A program made the translations under genes and the position numbers. The notes under the pieces are model-generated. The model searched no databases, was not told the origin of the DNA, and worked only from the letters and a program-made list of their open reading frames with translations. 45,966 nt of DNA, taken from positions 1 to 45,966 of the forward strand of contig MPNQ01000024.1 in the NCBI GenBank assembly GCA_002239105.1. Reading direction: 5' to 3'. This DNA comes from a marine group bacterium Sva0996 bin134. Lineage in GTDB: Bacteria > Actinomycetota > Acidimicrobiia > Acidimicrobiales > Bin134. Positions 24,640-33,852 of the stretch are shown here, piece by piece; the first letter of the stretch is position 1, and the number at the start of each line of letters is the position of its first letter.

Positions 24640-25953
24640 GTGAGCGAAAACTGGGGTTTCGAAACCAAGCAAATCCATGCCGGGCAGGAGCCCGATCCGG
24701 CCACCGGGGCCCGGGCCGTGCCCATCTATCAGACCACTTCTTATGTGTTCCGCGACACCGAACACGCCGCCGCGCTATTCGGGCTGGCCGAAGTGGGCAA
24801 CATCTACACCCGCATCATGAATCCCACCCAGATGGTGCTGGAGGCCCGCCTCTCGGCGCTTGAGGGCGGGACCGAGACCGCCATCGGTATACCCGGTGCG
24901 CTGGCCATGGCTTCGGGGCAGGCGGCCGAGACGCTGGCCATCTTGAACTTGGCCGAGTCGGGCGACCACGTGGTGTCTTCCGCATCGCTGTACGGCGGCA
25001 CCTACAACCTTTTGCACTACACCCTGCCCAAGATGGGCATCGAGGTGTCGTTCATCGAGGACCCCGACGACCTGGGTGCCTGGAAGAATGCCATCCAGGA
25101 GAACACCAAGGTGCTCTATGCCGAGACCATCGGCAATCCCAAGAACGACTGCCTCGACATTGAGGGCGTAGCCGCGGTGGGCCATGCCGAGGGCATTCCG
25201 CTGATGGTGGACAACACGGTGCCGTCTCCCTATCTGATCCGGCCGCTGGAATACGGCGCCGACATCGTGGTGCACTCCATGACCAAGTTCATCGGCGGCC
25301 ACGGCAACTCCATTGGCGGGGTCATCATCGACGGCGGCACCTTTGACTACGGGGCCAGCGGCCGCTTCCCCAACTTCACCGAGCCCGACCCCAGCTACCA
25401 CGGCCTGGCCTTTTGGCCGGCGCTGGGCCACGGCTCCTTCATCATCAAGGCCCGAGTGCAGCTGCTTCGGGACATCGGTGCGGCCATCTCACCGCAGAAC
25501 GCCTTCTACTTCCTGCAAGGCTTGGAGACGCTCAGCTACCGCATGGAGCGGCATTGCTCCAACGCCCAAACCGTGTCCGAGTACCTCGAGGGTCACGATC
25601 AGGTGGAATTGGTGCAGTTCGGCGGACTGTCGTCCAGCCCGTGGCACGACCGGATGAACCACTACACCGGCGGCAGGGGCTACGGCTCGGTGCCCGCCTT
25701 CCACATCAAGGGCGGACGAGACGCTGGCGAGAAGTTTGTGAATGCGCTCACCCTGCACAGCCATGTGGCCAACATCGGCGACGTGCGGAGCCTGGTGATC
25801 CATCCGGCGTCCACCACCCACTCACAGCTGACCGAAGAAGAGCAGGTCAGCACCGGGGTGTACCCCGGGTTGGTCCGCCTTTCGGTCGGCTTGGAGACGG
25901 TGGACGACATCATCGCCGATCTGGAGCAGGGCTTCGCAGCTGCCCGGGCCTGA
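24640..25953 (+). CDS. metY: O-acetylhomoserine sulfhydrylase-like PLP enzyme
   Basis: Cys/Met-metabolism PLP enzyme of 437 residues. Family motifs are [31 protein letters not shown] at the N-terminus, YTRIMNPT, the D-N-T of [10 protein letters not shown] and the Schiff-base lysine K216 in [10 protein letters not shown]. The length and the [11 protein letters not shown] start favour MetY (homocysteine from O-acetylhomoserine and sulfide) over the shorter MetB/MetC enzymes. The GTG start has a strong purine-rich ribosome site (AAGGAAGAGGAAG) just upstream. A possible -10 (TAGTAT, 24600-24605) suggests its own transcript. No SAM riboswitch could be recognised in the 82-bp leader. Confidence 0.92.
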   Translation: MSENWGFETKQIHAGQEPDPATGARAVPIYQTTSYVFRDTEHAAALFGLAEVGNIYTRIMNPTQMVLEARLSALEGGTETAIGIPGALAMASGQAAETLAILNLAESGDHVVSSASLYGGTYNLLHYTLPKMGIEVSFIEDPDDLGAWKNAIQENTKVLYAETIGNPKNDCLDIEGVAAVGHAEGIPLMVDNTVPSPYLIRPLEYGADIVVHSMTKFIGGHGNSIGGVIIDGGTFDYGASGRFPNFTEPDPSYHGLAFWPALGHGSFIIKARVQLLRDIGAAISPQNAFYFLQGLETLSYRMERHCSNAQTVSEYLEGHDQVELVQFGGLSSSPWHDRMNHYTGGRGYGSVPAFHIKGGRDAGEKFVNALTLHSHVANIGDVRSLVIHPASTTHSQLTEEEQVSTGVYPGLVRLSVGLETVDDIIADLEQGFAAARA

Positions 25954-25996
25954 CCCCGCCGCCCGCGCGCCGTTGAATACGCGCGACCATTAACTC

Positions 25997-27553
25997 GTGC
26001 GGTTCGCCCGCTTGCTCAAACATGCCCATGCGCTGCTGGCGCTAGTGGTGGCATTGGCCTTGATGGCCGCGGCCTGCAAGACGCCCAACCTTCAGGGCCC
26101 AGTGGTCTCGTCGCCTGAGCTGGCGACACCCACTCCTACCCAAGAACCCCTCGACACCGCGGTTCCGGGGCCGACCGCTGAGCCGCAGCCCGGCGGGGTC
26201 AGCGATGATGTGATCCGAATCGGGGTGATCGCCGACGTCAGCACCGGAAACGCGGTGACCCGCGGCAGCGAGGCGGCCTGGCTGGCCATGCGGGCATGGG
26301 CCCAAGCGGTGAACAGCAGCGGCGGCCTCGGCGGCCGGGATGTGGAGGTCGTCCTCATCAATGCCAATGTCTTCGACCACCGGACCGCCATTCGGGAGGC
26401 CTGTGAGAGCGACATCTTCGCCTTGGTGGGTTCTTATGCGCTCTACGACGGCGACGGGATGGATATCTTGAACGACGAGACCTGTCGTCTGCCCGACTTC
26501 CCGGCGGCTGCGCTGAGCCCGGCTCGGCGGGAGTCGCCGGTGACGTTCGTATCCAATCCAACATCCAATACCGTTTGGCAGGCTGGCCCAGCCCAGTACT
26601 TGAGCGAGCGTTTCCCGGATGCCGCGGGCGCAGTGGGCACGGTAGTCCTGGATTTGCCAGTGATCTTCTACCGGGCCCAGCGGGATATTGAGGCGTCCAC
26701 TGCGGGAGGATTCCACATTGCCTTTCAGGCCACCGCCGACGTGATCGATGTGGACTATGACGCGCTGGTCGCAGCCATGTTGGAAGCCAATGTCTTGGGG
26801 ATCAACTGGTCGGCAGACAGGGATCGGTTGATGGAACTGCTCGAAGCCCGGGCAGACCTGTACGCCGGGCTGCCGGTCTTTGACTTCTCGGAACCCAGTG
26901 AGGACCCATTGGCCACACCGGAAGGAGATCCTGGCGATGCGGGCGACGCAGAGCCCACTGCCGATGCTGAGGGTGAGCCCCAGCAAGGGGAGGCAATTGA
27001 GGAACCCGCGGACGGGCCGACATTCGTCCATTGCTCAGCGGATTGCTACTCCCAGAGTTGGGCTGCTGAGGTTGCCGAGATTGGATCTGACCTCTGGGTG
27101 AGCATTGGCATGTTCCCCTTTGAAGAGCCAGGCGACAACCTCGAGTTGGTGAGATACGTGCTCTTTTTGAGAGAGGAGGTGGATGAGGAAGCCGAGGTGG
27201 ACCTGATCGGTCTGTCCAGCTGGGCATCAGCGCTCTTGTTCGAGGAGGCGGTAAACCGGGCCATGTTTTCCAGCGGCGGGGGACTGACCCGGGATCTGGT
27301 GATCGAGGCGGCCCGCACCATCACCGAATGGGACGGCCGGGGTCTGCACGGGCCGACCAACCCCGCCGAGGGGATCCCGTCGTCATGCTTTATGTTGGTG
27401 AGCCCAACGCCCAGCGGTTGGATCCGACGCCACCCCCTCACCACGGGCACTTTGGATTGCGAGCCCGACAACCTGGTTGAGCTCGTCGAGTCGGCCACAC
27501 TGGGCGTCGACCCCAACCGCCCCAATCCAGATGACTCGTCAGGGACGCGCTAG
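25997..27553 (+). CDS. Periplasmic-binding-protein-like lipoprotein
   Basis: Exported lipoprotein of 518 residues. It has a basic start, a hydrophobic core and the lipobox LMAAAC with C27 as the lipidation site, then a Thr/Pro-rich linker. From about residue 70 (DDVIRIGVIADVSTGNAV...) it resembles the type I periplasmic binding fold used by branched-chain amino acid/amide ABC transporters (LivJ-like) or their non-transport relatives. Residues about 297-340 form an acidic, low-complexity insert rich in Glu, Asp, Pro and Gly that relatives normally lack. No permease or ATPase is adjacent. The GTG at 25997 is the only plausible start giving a signal peptide. The ligand is unknown. Confidence 0.78.
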   Translation: MRFARLLKHAHALLALVVALALMAAACKTPNLQGPVVSSPELATPTPTQEPLDTAVPGPTAEPQPGGVSDDVIRIGVIADVSTGNAVTRGSEAAWLAMRAWAQAVNSSGGLGGRDVEVVLINANVFDHRTAIREACESDIFALVGSYALYDGDGMDILNDETCRLPDFPAAALSPARRESPVTFVSNPTSNTVWQAGPAQYLSERFPDAAGAVGTVVLDLPVIFYRAQRDIEASTAGGFHIAFQATADVIDVDYDALVAAMLEANVLGINWSADRDRLMELLEARADLYAGLPVFDFSEPSEDPLATPEGDPGDAGDAEPTADAEGEPQQGEAIEEPADGPTFVHCSADCYSQSWAAEVAEIGSDLWVSIGMFPFEEPGDNLELVRYVLFLREEVDEEAEVDLIGLSSWASALLFEEAVNRAMFSSGGGLTRDLVIEAARTITEWDGRGLHGPTNPAEGIPSSCFMLVSPTPSGWIRRHPLTTGTLDCEPDNLVELVESATLGVDPNRPNPDDSSGTR

Positions 27554-29958
27554 AGCCCGGCGGGGCGGGCGCCGATGACGCCTTTGGCCTCCAAAGCGGC
27601 CATCTCAACATCGGACAGGCCTAGTTCGCCGCCCAGCACCTCGCCATTGTGCTGGCCGAGAGTAGGGGCCGGAGCCTTGGTCCAGGGGCCGGGTGATGAT
27701 TCGAACCGGAACGGCAGGCTGGCACAGGGCACTTCGCCGCAGACTGGGTGGTCTATCGGCTCGATGAACGAGCGCTCGAGAAGTTGGGGGTGGTGGCTGA
27801 CTTCGGCGGGCTGTACTACCACGCTGGCCGGGACCCCGGCGGCGTGAAGTTGCGCCACCGCGTCAGCGTCGGCTTGCGGGGCGATCCACTCGCCCAGCCC
27901 TTCATCGATGGCGTCGGCGGCGGCCCGGCGTTTGTCGGCGGAGTCGTAGTCGGCCCAATCGGGGCGTTCGAGCAGGCCGCAGAGGGCCTCCCACTGGCGG
28001 TTGTCAGCCACTGCCACGCCCACCCAGCGCTCGAAACCGGCCGCGGGGTACACGCCTTGGGGCGCGGCTCGCGGTCCCCGGTTGCCCTCCCGGGGGAGTT
28101 GGCGGCCGAGGGCAGAGTGCTCTACCAATTGTTCGGCGGCGGCGTTTAGGGCCGCGGCCACCATGGTCACCTCCACGAGCCGTCCTTTGCCGGTCTGGTC
28201 TCGCTCTTCGAGGGCAGCGAGGGTGGCGAACACCGCGTGCATGCCGGCCAGCGGGTCGCACGGGCCTCGGGGTATCTGGGGGTCCTCGTCGGGATAGCCG
28301 GTGATGGCGGCCATGCCGGCTAGCTGTTCCATGGTCTGGGCGAATCCGGTGTTGTTCCGCCAAGCGCCGCTGAGACCGAAGGCGGGCATCCGGGTCATGA
28401 TCAGCCTCGGATTGAATTCGGACAGCCGCTCCCAAGTGAGACCGAAGCCCTCCATCACCCGGGGGGTGAAGTTCTCGATCACCACATCGGCGTCGGCGAT
28501 CAGCCGCTCGGCTATCTCCACCCCCTCTGGGGAGCGGAGGTCGAGGGTGATGCCCCGCTTGTTGGTATTGGCCCCGTGAAAGACCATGCCCCAGTCCCAC
28601 CATTGGTCCACGCTGGGCGGGCGGGCGGAGGCGAAGCGCATCCCGTCTGGTCGCTGGATGGACTCGACTTTGACCACGTCGGCACCCAGCAGGGCCAGCG
28701 AGTGGCTGGCGATGGGGCCCGCCCACCAGGCGGTGAAGTCGATCACTCGCACCCCCGCCAGGGGCAGACCAGCAGGCTCACCCCGGTTGGGCTGGGGGAC
28801 ATGGGCCTCGATCTGGCCGGAGTGCTGTCCCGCGGCGGGGACCGGATCGAAGGGCCGGGGATCGGCGCCGTGCAGTTGGTAGGGGACAGCCGGCTGGGTG
28901 AAGCCACCCGACGGGTTGACGGTGAATGCATCCCGGCCGGAAAACGCCTCCAGAGCCGGCACGGTCGCCCCGTTGCCAATTGGGGCCACCGGGATGCGCC
29001 GGACTGACGCTTCGGCAATCACCTCGGCGGTGGTCCGCTGGGTGGTCCAGGCGTGCATGGCAGCTCGGAACTCGTCCCGTCGCTTCCAGCGACCCCCGTA
29101 GCCGCACATCTCCTCGTCCTCCAGCCAATCGGGGCGGCCGATCATCACCAAGAAGTCCAAGAACTGCTGGCGGGCAACCGTGCAAAAGCCCACGTGTCCA
29201 TCGGCAGTTGGCTCGATGGAAGGCAGCTCCACATTGCGACCGGGTCGTATGGGGTTGGTGTCGCCGGTGAATTCGGCGTTGATCCATGCGTAGGTGTTCA
29301 TGGTCATGACCATCGTCTCGAACATGGACACGTCCACGTGATCGCCTCGACCGCTGCGCCCGGCGGCTCGAGCGGCGGCCAGCGCTCCCACCCCGGCGTA
29401 GATGGCCGCGGTCCACTCGCCGATTGCGCCCCCGGCCTGCACCGGCGGCCTCTCGGGGTTGCCCCGCTTGCCAATGCCCCCGCACTCGGCCTGCAAGGTG
29501 AACTCGGTAGCCGGTCGGTGGGCGTAGGGGCCGGTGCGCCCCCAGGGGGAGATCGACACCAACACCAGCGCGGGGTTGGCCTGGCGGGCGGCGTCGATGG
29601 TTGCGGGAGGCAGCCCTTGGTCGGTGGAGTCGATGAGGATGTCGGCGCTGGCCAGCAGATCGGCCATTGCGGGGTCGCTCGGATCGCCGGTCACCGAGCG
29701 CTTGGAAGTGTTGAGAAACTGGAACAGCGGGCCGTCTTTGTCGCCCAACTCCGCGCCTGACGCCGACCAACGGCGAAGAGGCTCGCCGCCGGAAGGCTCG
29801 ATCTTGATCACATCGGCGCCGGCGTCGGCCAGCAGCTTGCCCGCATAGGAGGCCGCAATGCCCCCGCCCACCTCGATGACCCGCAAGTGCTTGAGGATCA
29901 TCGCGGGCTCAGACTGTTGGCGCAGGGCATCGTCCGGCAGGTTACTCAGCAGGGGCAT
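27550..29958 (-). CDS. Double-length family III (CaiB/BaiF) CoA transferase
   Basis: Protein of 802 residues built from two CaiB-type CoA transferase units: about 20-390 (LRVIEVGGGIAASYAGKLLADAGADVIKIEP...) and about 399-802 (LAGVRVIDFTAWWAGPIASHSLALLGADVVKVE...). The family moves CoA between acids through an active-site Asp. In the second unit that Asp is present (GPCDPLAG, about D568). In the first unit the equivalent site reads GGAIG (about 176-180), with no Asp, so it may be structural only. ATG 29958 is a compromise start; ATG 29901, just before the first domain, is also plausible. Its stop overlaps the convergent lipoprotein stop. The acid substrate is unknown. Confidence 0.87.
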   Translation of the reverse strand: MPLLSNLPDDALRQQSEPAMILKHLRVIEVGGGIAASYAGKLLADAGADVIKIEPSGGEPLRRWSASGAELGDKDGPLFQFLNTSKRSVTGDPSDPAMADLLASADILIDSTDQGLPPATIDAARQANPALVLVSISPWGRTGPYAHRPATEFTLQAECGGIGKRGNPERPPVQAGGAIGEWTAAIYAGVGALAAARAAGRSGRGDHVDVSMFETMVMTMNTYAWINAEFTGDTNPIRPGRNVELPSIEPTADGHVGFCTVARQQFLDFLVMIGRPDWLEDEEMCGYGGRWKRRDEFRAAMHAWTTQRTTAEVIAEASVRRIPVAPIGNGATVPALEAFSGRDAFTVNPSGGFTQPAVPYQLHGADPRPFDPVPAAGQHSGQIEAHVPQPNRGEPAGLPLAGVRVIDFTAWWAGPIASHSLALLGADVVKVESIQRPDGMRFASARPPSVDQWWDWGMVFHGANTNKRGITLDLRSPEGVEIAERLIADADVVIENFTPRVMEGFGLTWERLSEFNPRLIMTRMPAFGLSGAWRNNTGFAQTMEQLAGMAAITGYPDEDPQIPRGPCDPLAGMHAVFATLAALEERDQTGKGRLVEVTMVAAALNAAAEQLVEHSALGRQLPREGNRGPRAAPQGVYPAAGFERWVGVAVADNRQWEALCGLLERPDWADYDSADKRRAAADAIDEGLGEWIAPQADADAVAQLHAAGVPASVVVQPAEVSHHPQLLERSFIEPIDHPVCGEVPCASLPFRFESSPGPWTKAPAPTLGQHNGEVLGGELGLSDVEMAALEAKGVIGARPAGL

Positions 29959-30083
29959 CGGGTACCCACGCCAGCGAGCTAGGTGCCGATGGGCCATCCA
30001 TGACAAGCGGTCGGCCTAAGTGTCTAGTATTCGTGCTCGTTCGTACCGGTCGGGTAGCCGACAAGCAAAGAGAGGGAGTTGAC

Positions 30084-31013
30084 ATGGCGACGGTTGCACT
30101 GCACGAGGAAATCGAGCCGCTCAAGGACATGGTTCCAATCGGTGAAGTCAATGCCGAGGTCTTGCCCGAGTTGCGGGAATCAAGGCTGGGGGAGCTTCCC
30201 GAGCTCAGCGACGCGGTGGAGCGCACCGACCATGTGGTGGATGAGGCCAACGGCGTGGTGGTGCGGGTGCACCGAGCGGTGGGGCAACAGGGCGCCGCCC
30301 CGTGCGTGTATTCCATCCACGGCGGGGGCTACATCCTGGGCAGCTATGAGATGGACGACGCCAAGTTCGACCAGTGGTGCCAGGAGTACGGCATCGTCGG
30401 GGTGTCGGTTGAGTACCGCCTGTCACCGGAGACGCCGTATCCCGGACCGCTGGAGGACTGCTATGCCGGTCTGAAGTGGACGTATGACAATGCGGCGGAG
30501 ATCGGCGTCGATCCTGCCAAGATCGGCATCACCGGGGTCAGCGCCGGAGGCGGGCTGTGTGCCGCGCTGGCGTTGCTGGCCCGTGATCGGGGCGAGGTGC
30601 CGTTGCAGTTCCAGCTCTTGGACTGCCCAATGGTCGACGACCGCCAGATCACACCGTCTAGCCAGCTTGAAGACCTGCTGGTTTGGAGGAGGGAGTCGAA
30701 TACGTTCGGCTGGCAGTGCTATCTCGGCGATCTCTACGGCGCTGACGATGTGCCGTATACCGCGGCCCCTGCCCGAGCTGAGGATTTGTCGGGCTTGCCC
30801 GAGGCCTACGTGTGCGTCGGCGGTGCCGATGGTTTCCGCGACGAGGACATCGACTACGCCATGCGCCTCTACGGCGCCGGGGTCTCCACCGAGCTCCACG
30901 TCTACCCTGGTGCCCCCCACGGCGTCTCTCTCTTCGCCCACCTTGAAATCGCCCAGCGTTACACCGCCGACCAACAAGACTGGCTCCGCCGCCAACTGGA
31001 GCGAATCGGCTGA
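30084..31013 (+). CDS. Alpha/beta hydrolase (HSL/esterase family), copy 1
   Basis: Cytoplasmic esterase/lipase of the hormone-sensitive-lipase group, 309 residues. The oxyanion-hole motif HGGGY is at 79-83, the nucleophile S153 is in GVSAGGG, the likely acid is D249 (GGADGFRDED) and the His is H279 (GAPHG). The ATG at 30084 is preceded by AGAGAGGGAG; the longer open frame upstream lacks family similarity. It is followed after 35 bp by a close paralogue with identical length and spacing of all catalytic residues, evidently a tandem duplication. The substrate is unknown; short acyl esters are typical. Confidence 0.9.
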   Translation: MATVALHEEIEPLKDMVPIGEVNAEVLPELRESRLGELPELSDAVERTDHVVDEANGVVVRVHRAVGQQGAAPCVYSIHGGGYILGSYEMDDAKFDQWCQEYGIVGVSVEYRLSPETPYPGPLEDCYAGLKWTYDNAAEIGVDPAKIGITGVSAGGGLCAALALLARDRGEVPLQFQLLDCPMVDDRQITPSSQLEDLLVWRRESNTFGWQCYLGDLYGADDVPYTAAPARAEDLSGLPEAYVCVGGADGFRDEDIDYAMRLYGAGVSTELHVYPGAPHGVSLFAHLEIAQRYTADQQDWLRRQLERIG

Positions 31014-31027
31014 GGGTTAGCAGGTCT

Positions 31028-31037
31028 GGTGTACACC
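31028..31037. promoter_or_regulatory. Palindrome GGTGTACACC between duplicate esterase genes
   Basis: A perfect 10-bp palindrome lies 11 bp before the start of the second esterase gene. It could be an operator half-site or chance; no second copy was seen upstream of the first esterase. Confidence 0.2.
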
Positions 31038-31048
31038 ACGGGGTTGAT

Positions 31049-31978
31049 ATGGACACGGTTCGGTTAGATCCGGAGATCGAGCAGCTTGAGCACTTGGTTC
31101 CGACCCGGGATCTCAGCGCTGATTTCTTGGCTGAAATTCGTGCCGGCCTGCCAGTCCAGTTTCCCGAGCTGAGTGATGCGGTGGAGCGGTTGGACCATGT
31201 GGTGGATGAGGCCACCGGAGTGGTGGTGCGGGTGCACCGCCCGGTGGAGCTGGAGGGTGCCGGGCCATGTGTGTACTCAGTCCACGGCGGGGGCTACATC
31301 CGGGGCACCTACGACATGGACGACGCAAAGTTCGACCGGTGGTGTCCGGCCTACGGCATTGTCGGGGTGTCGGTGGAGTATCGGCTTGCCCCTGAAACCG
31401 CGTATCCCGGGCCTTTGGAGGACTGCTACGCAGGTCTGAAGTGGACCCATGACAACGCGGCGGACATCGGCATCGACCCCGCCAAGATCGGCATCACCGG
31501 GGTCAGCGCTGGGGGAGGGCTGTGCGCCGCGTTGGCGTTGCTGGCTCGGGATCGGGGCGAGGTGCCGTTGCAGTTCCAGCTCTTGGACTGCCCGATGCTC
31601 GATGACCGCCAGATCACCCCTTCCAGCCAGCTCGAGAATCTTGTGATCTGGACCAAGGAGACCAACGCCTTTGGTTGGCAGTGCTATCTCGGCGATCTCT
31701 ACGGCACTGACGACATCCCTTACACCGCGGCCGCCGCCCGAGCCGAGGACCTGTCCGGCCTGCCCGAGGCCTACGTCTGCGTCGGCGGCGCCGACGGCTT
31801 TCGCGACGAGGACATCATCTACGCCAAGTGCCTCTACGGCGCCGGCGTCCCCACCGAGCTCCACGTCTACCCCGGCGCCCCCCACGGCGTAGGCCTCTTC
31901 CCCCAAACCCAAATCGCCCAACGCTACGCCGCCCACCGAGAGGACTGGCTCCGGCGGCAGCTGGAGCGGCTCGGCTAG
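31049..31978 (+). CDS. Alpha/beta hydrolase (HSL/esterase family), copy 2
   Basis: Paralogue of the preceding gene with the same 309-residue length and the same catalytic positions (HGGGY 79-83, S153, D249, H279). The first 40 residues differ most; from about residue 40 onward nearly every block is shared. At DNA level a run of 44 bases is identical between 30585-30628 and 31550-31593, which points to fairly recent duplication or gene conversion. Differences around residues 196-206 (NLVIWTKETNAF against DLLVWRRESNTF) may alter the substrate pocket (inference). It is the last gene before the restriction-modification module. Confidence 0.9.
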   Translation: MDTVRLDPEIEQLEHLVPTRDLSADFLAEIRAGLPVQFPELSDAVERLDHVVDEATGVVVRVHRPVELEGAGPCVYSVHGGGYIRGTYDMDDAKFDRWCPAYGIVGVSVEYRLAPETAYPGPLEDCYAGLKWTHDNAADIGIDPAKIGITGVSAGGGLCAALALLARDRGEVPLQFQLLDCPMLDDRQITPSSQLENLVIWTKETNAFGWQCYLGDLYGTDDIPYTAAAARAEDLSGLPEAYVCVGGADGFRDEDIIYAKCLYGAGVPTELHVYPGAPHGVGLFPQTQIAQRYAAHREDWLRRQLERLG

Positions 31979-32114
31979 TTGATCGTCCAGTCGAATTTGG
32001 GCAGGGGCTTCTCTTCCAGTCAGTAGCGGGCGTGCCGGTAGTTGTCATCGGGCGTCGCTAATGTACTGATATGGGATTTCACCGGTGTAGTTTGAGCCGC
32101 GCAGGAGGTGCGGG

Positions 32115-33836
32115 GTGAGTGGTGCCCGGCAGTTGCCGCTTGTGGAAACTCAAAAGCCAATGATAAGAGCTTGCGTTCAAAGCGAGTATGGCGAGGTTTT
32201 TACTAGGCGGTGGGTCGTTGACCTGATGCTTGACCTTGTCGGGTATGTGCCCGAGGCCGACTTGGGAGCAAAGGTGATCGTGGAGCCATCGTGCGGTCGC
32301 GGGGCGTTTCTTCTTCCAATTGTCGAGAGGCTTGCTGAGTCATGCGCTTCTCATGGTCGTCGGCTGTCCGAGCTAGAGGACGCCATCGCTGGATTCGACC
32401 TGCTTGACCACAATGCTGAGATCGCACGCAAGGCGGTGGTGGCCAAGTTGGTCGATTTGGGAGAGACCCTCGAGAACGCAGAGCGCTTAGCTCAGCGGTG
32501 GGTCGTGACGAGTGATTTCTTACTGAGTGAAGAGCCCATGCAACCTGCTGATTTTGTTGTAGGGAATCCGCCGTATGTTCGTCTTGAAGACGTCCCCAAA
32601 GAGGTCAACAATGCCTATAGGTCCATGTGGCCAACCATGCGAGGCCGAGCGGACATCTACGTCGGGTTCTTTGAGAAGGGCTTGTCCTTGCTTGGTCCTG
32701 AAGGGCGGTTGGCCTACATATGCGCGGATCGGTGGATGCGGAATCAATACGGCGCGCACCTCCGCAGGTTGGTTTCGAGCCGGTTCTCCGTTGACTCGGT
32801 CATGGTCATGCATGATGTTGACGCGTTCGAAGAAGAGGTGTCGGCGTACCCGGCCATAACCATCCTTCGTAATGGCGTCCAGGGTCCTGTGCGCGTGGTG
32901 GATGCCAACGCTGCCTTCGATCAACGTGAGGCCTCTTTGGTGCTCGATTGGCTACGTAACCCACAGCATGCCTTGTCTAGCTCCCGTGGCTTTGAAGCGG
33001 GGGAGTTGACAAGGTGGTTCGAAGGTCCAGCTCTGTGGCCGGCAGGATCTCCGAAGACGCTTGAATTGTTGGCTGATCTCGAATCCCAATTTGCCCCACT
33101 TGAAGATTCTCGGACGGGGACCCGCGTTGGTATCGGCGTTGCTACTGGATGCGACGAGGTCTATATCCGGGCTGAGGCCGAGGGGGTGGAGGCCGATCGC
33201 CTGCTCCCGCTCCTGACCGCAGGCGATATCGCGACAGGTCGTCCTGATTGGTCGGGCAAGTACCTGATCAACCCGTGGGGAGAGAATGGGCTTGTAGATC
33301 TCTCTGGCTATCCGGGACTAGCAGGGCACTTCGCGCAAAACAGCAAACAGCTTCGATCTCGTCACGTTGCCCAGAAGCAACCTAGAGCCTGGTACCGGAC
33401 GATTGACCGGGTCGACCCTGAACTCATCGACCGGCCCAAGCTGCTTCTGCCTGATATCAAGGCTCTCTCTCATCCCGTCTTGGACCCTGGTGGGTTCTAC
33501 CCGCATCACAACCTGTACTACGTGGTCTCCGACAAGTGGGACCTGGAAGTGCTGGGCGGGCTTCTTCTATCTGATGTCGCAAACCTCTTCGTTGGGGCCT
33601 ATTGCGTGAAAATGCGAGGAGGGACCTTCCGGTTCCAGGCGCAATACCTACGTAAGGTCCGCGTGCCCGAACCTGATTCCATCAGTCCGAAGCTGCAACA
33701 GCGCCTGCGGGACGCTTTCAGGCAGCGTGATCGAAGTGCGGCCACCGAGGCAGCAGTGGAGGCCTATGGCCTGAACAGAGGCGCAGACCATCTAGGGGTC
33801 CCCTCAGCTCGTTGTTTGCAGTCATCCCGGAATTGA
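32115..33836 (+). CDS. N6-adenine DNA methyltransferase of a type II R-M system
   Basis: Protein of 573 residues. The SAM-binding motif I is VEPSCGRGAF (56-65) and the catalytic motif IV is NPPY (151-154), the N6-adenine form. The C-terminal half (about 300-560) resembles TaqI/Eco57I-like target-recognition regions, with the PHHNLYYVV and FRFQAQYLRKVRVP segments. It would protect the host recognition site from the nuclease encoded next. The GTG at 32115 has a strong GCAGGAGG ribosome site six bases upstream. Base composition is clearly less GC-rich than the flanking genes, a sign of horizontal acquisition. The target sequence cannot be read from this data. Confidence 0.88.
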   Translation: MSGARQLPLVETQKPMIRACVQSEYGEVFTRRWVVDLMLDLVGYVPEADLGAKVIVEPSCGRGAFLLPIVERLAESCASHGRRLSELEDAIAGFDLLDHNAEIARKAVVAKLVDLGETLENAERLAQRWVVTSDFLLSEEPMQPADFVVGNPPYVRLEDVPKEVNNAYRSMWPTMRGRADIYVGFFEKGLSLLGPEGRLAYICADRWMRNQYGAHLRRLVSSRFSVDSVMVMHDVDAFEEEVSAYPAITILRNGVQGPVRVVDANAAFDQREASLVLDWLRNPQHALSSSRGFEAGELTRWFEGPALWPAGSPKTLELLADLESQFAPLEDSRTGTRVGIGVATGCDEVYIRAEAEGVEADRLLPLLTAGDIATGRPDWSGKYLINPWGENGLVDLSGYPGLAGHFAQNSKQLRSRHVAQKQPRAWYRTIDRVDPELIDRPKLLLPDIKALSHPVLDPGGFYPHHNLYYVVSDKWDLEVLGGLLLSDVANLFVGAYCVKMRGGTFRFQAQYLRKVRVPEPDSISPKLQQRLRDAFRQRDRSAATEAAVEAYGLNRGADHLGVPSARCLQSSRN

Positions 33837-33852
33837 CAGGCAGAATCGATAG

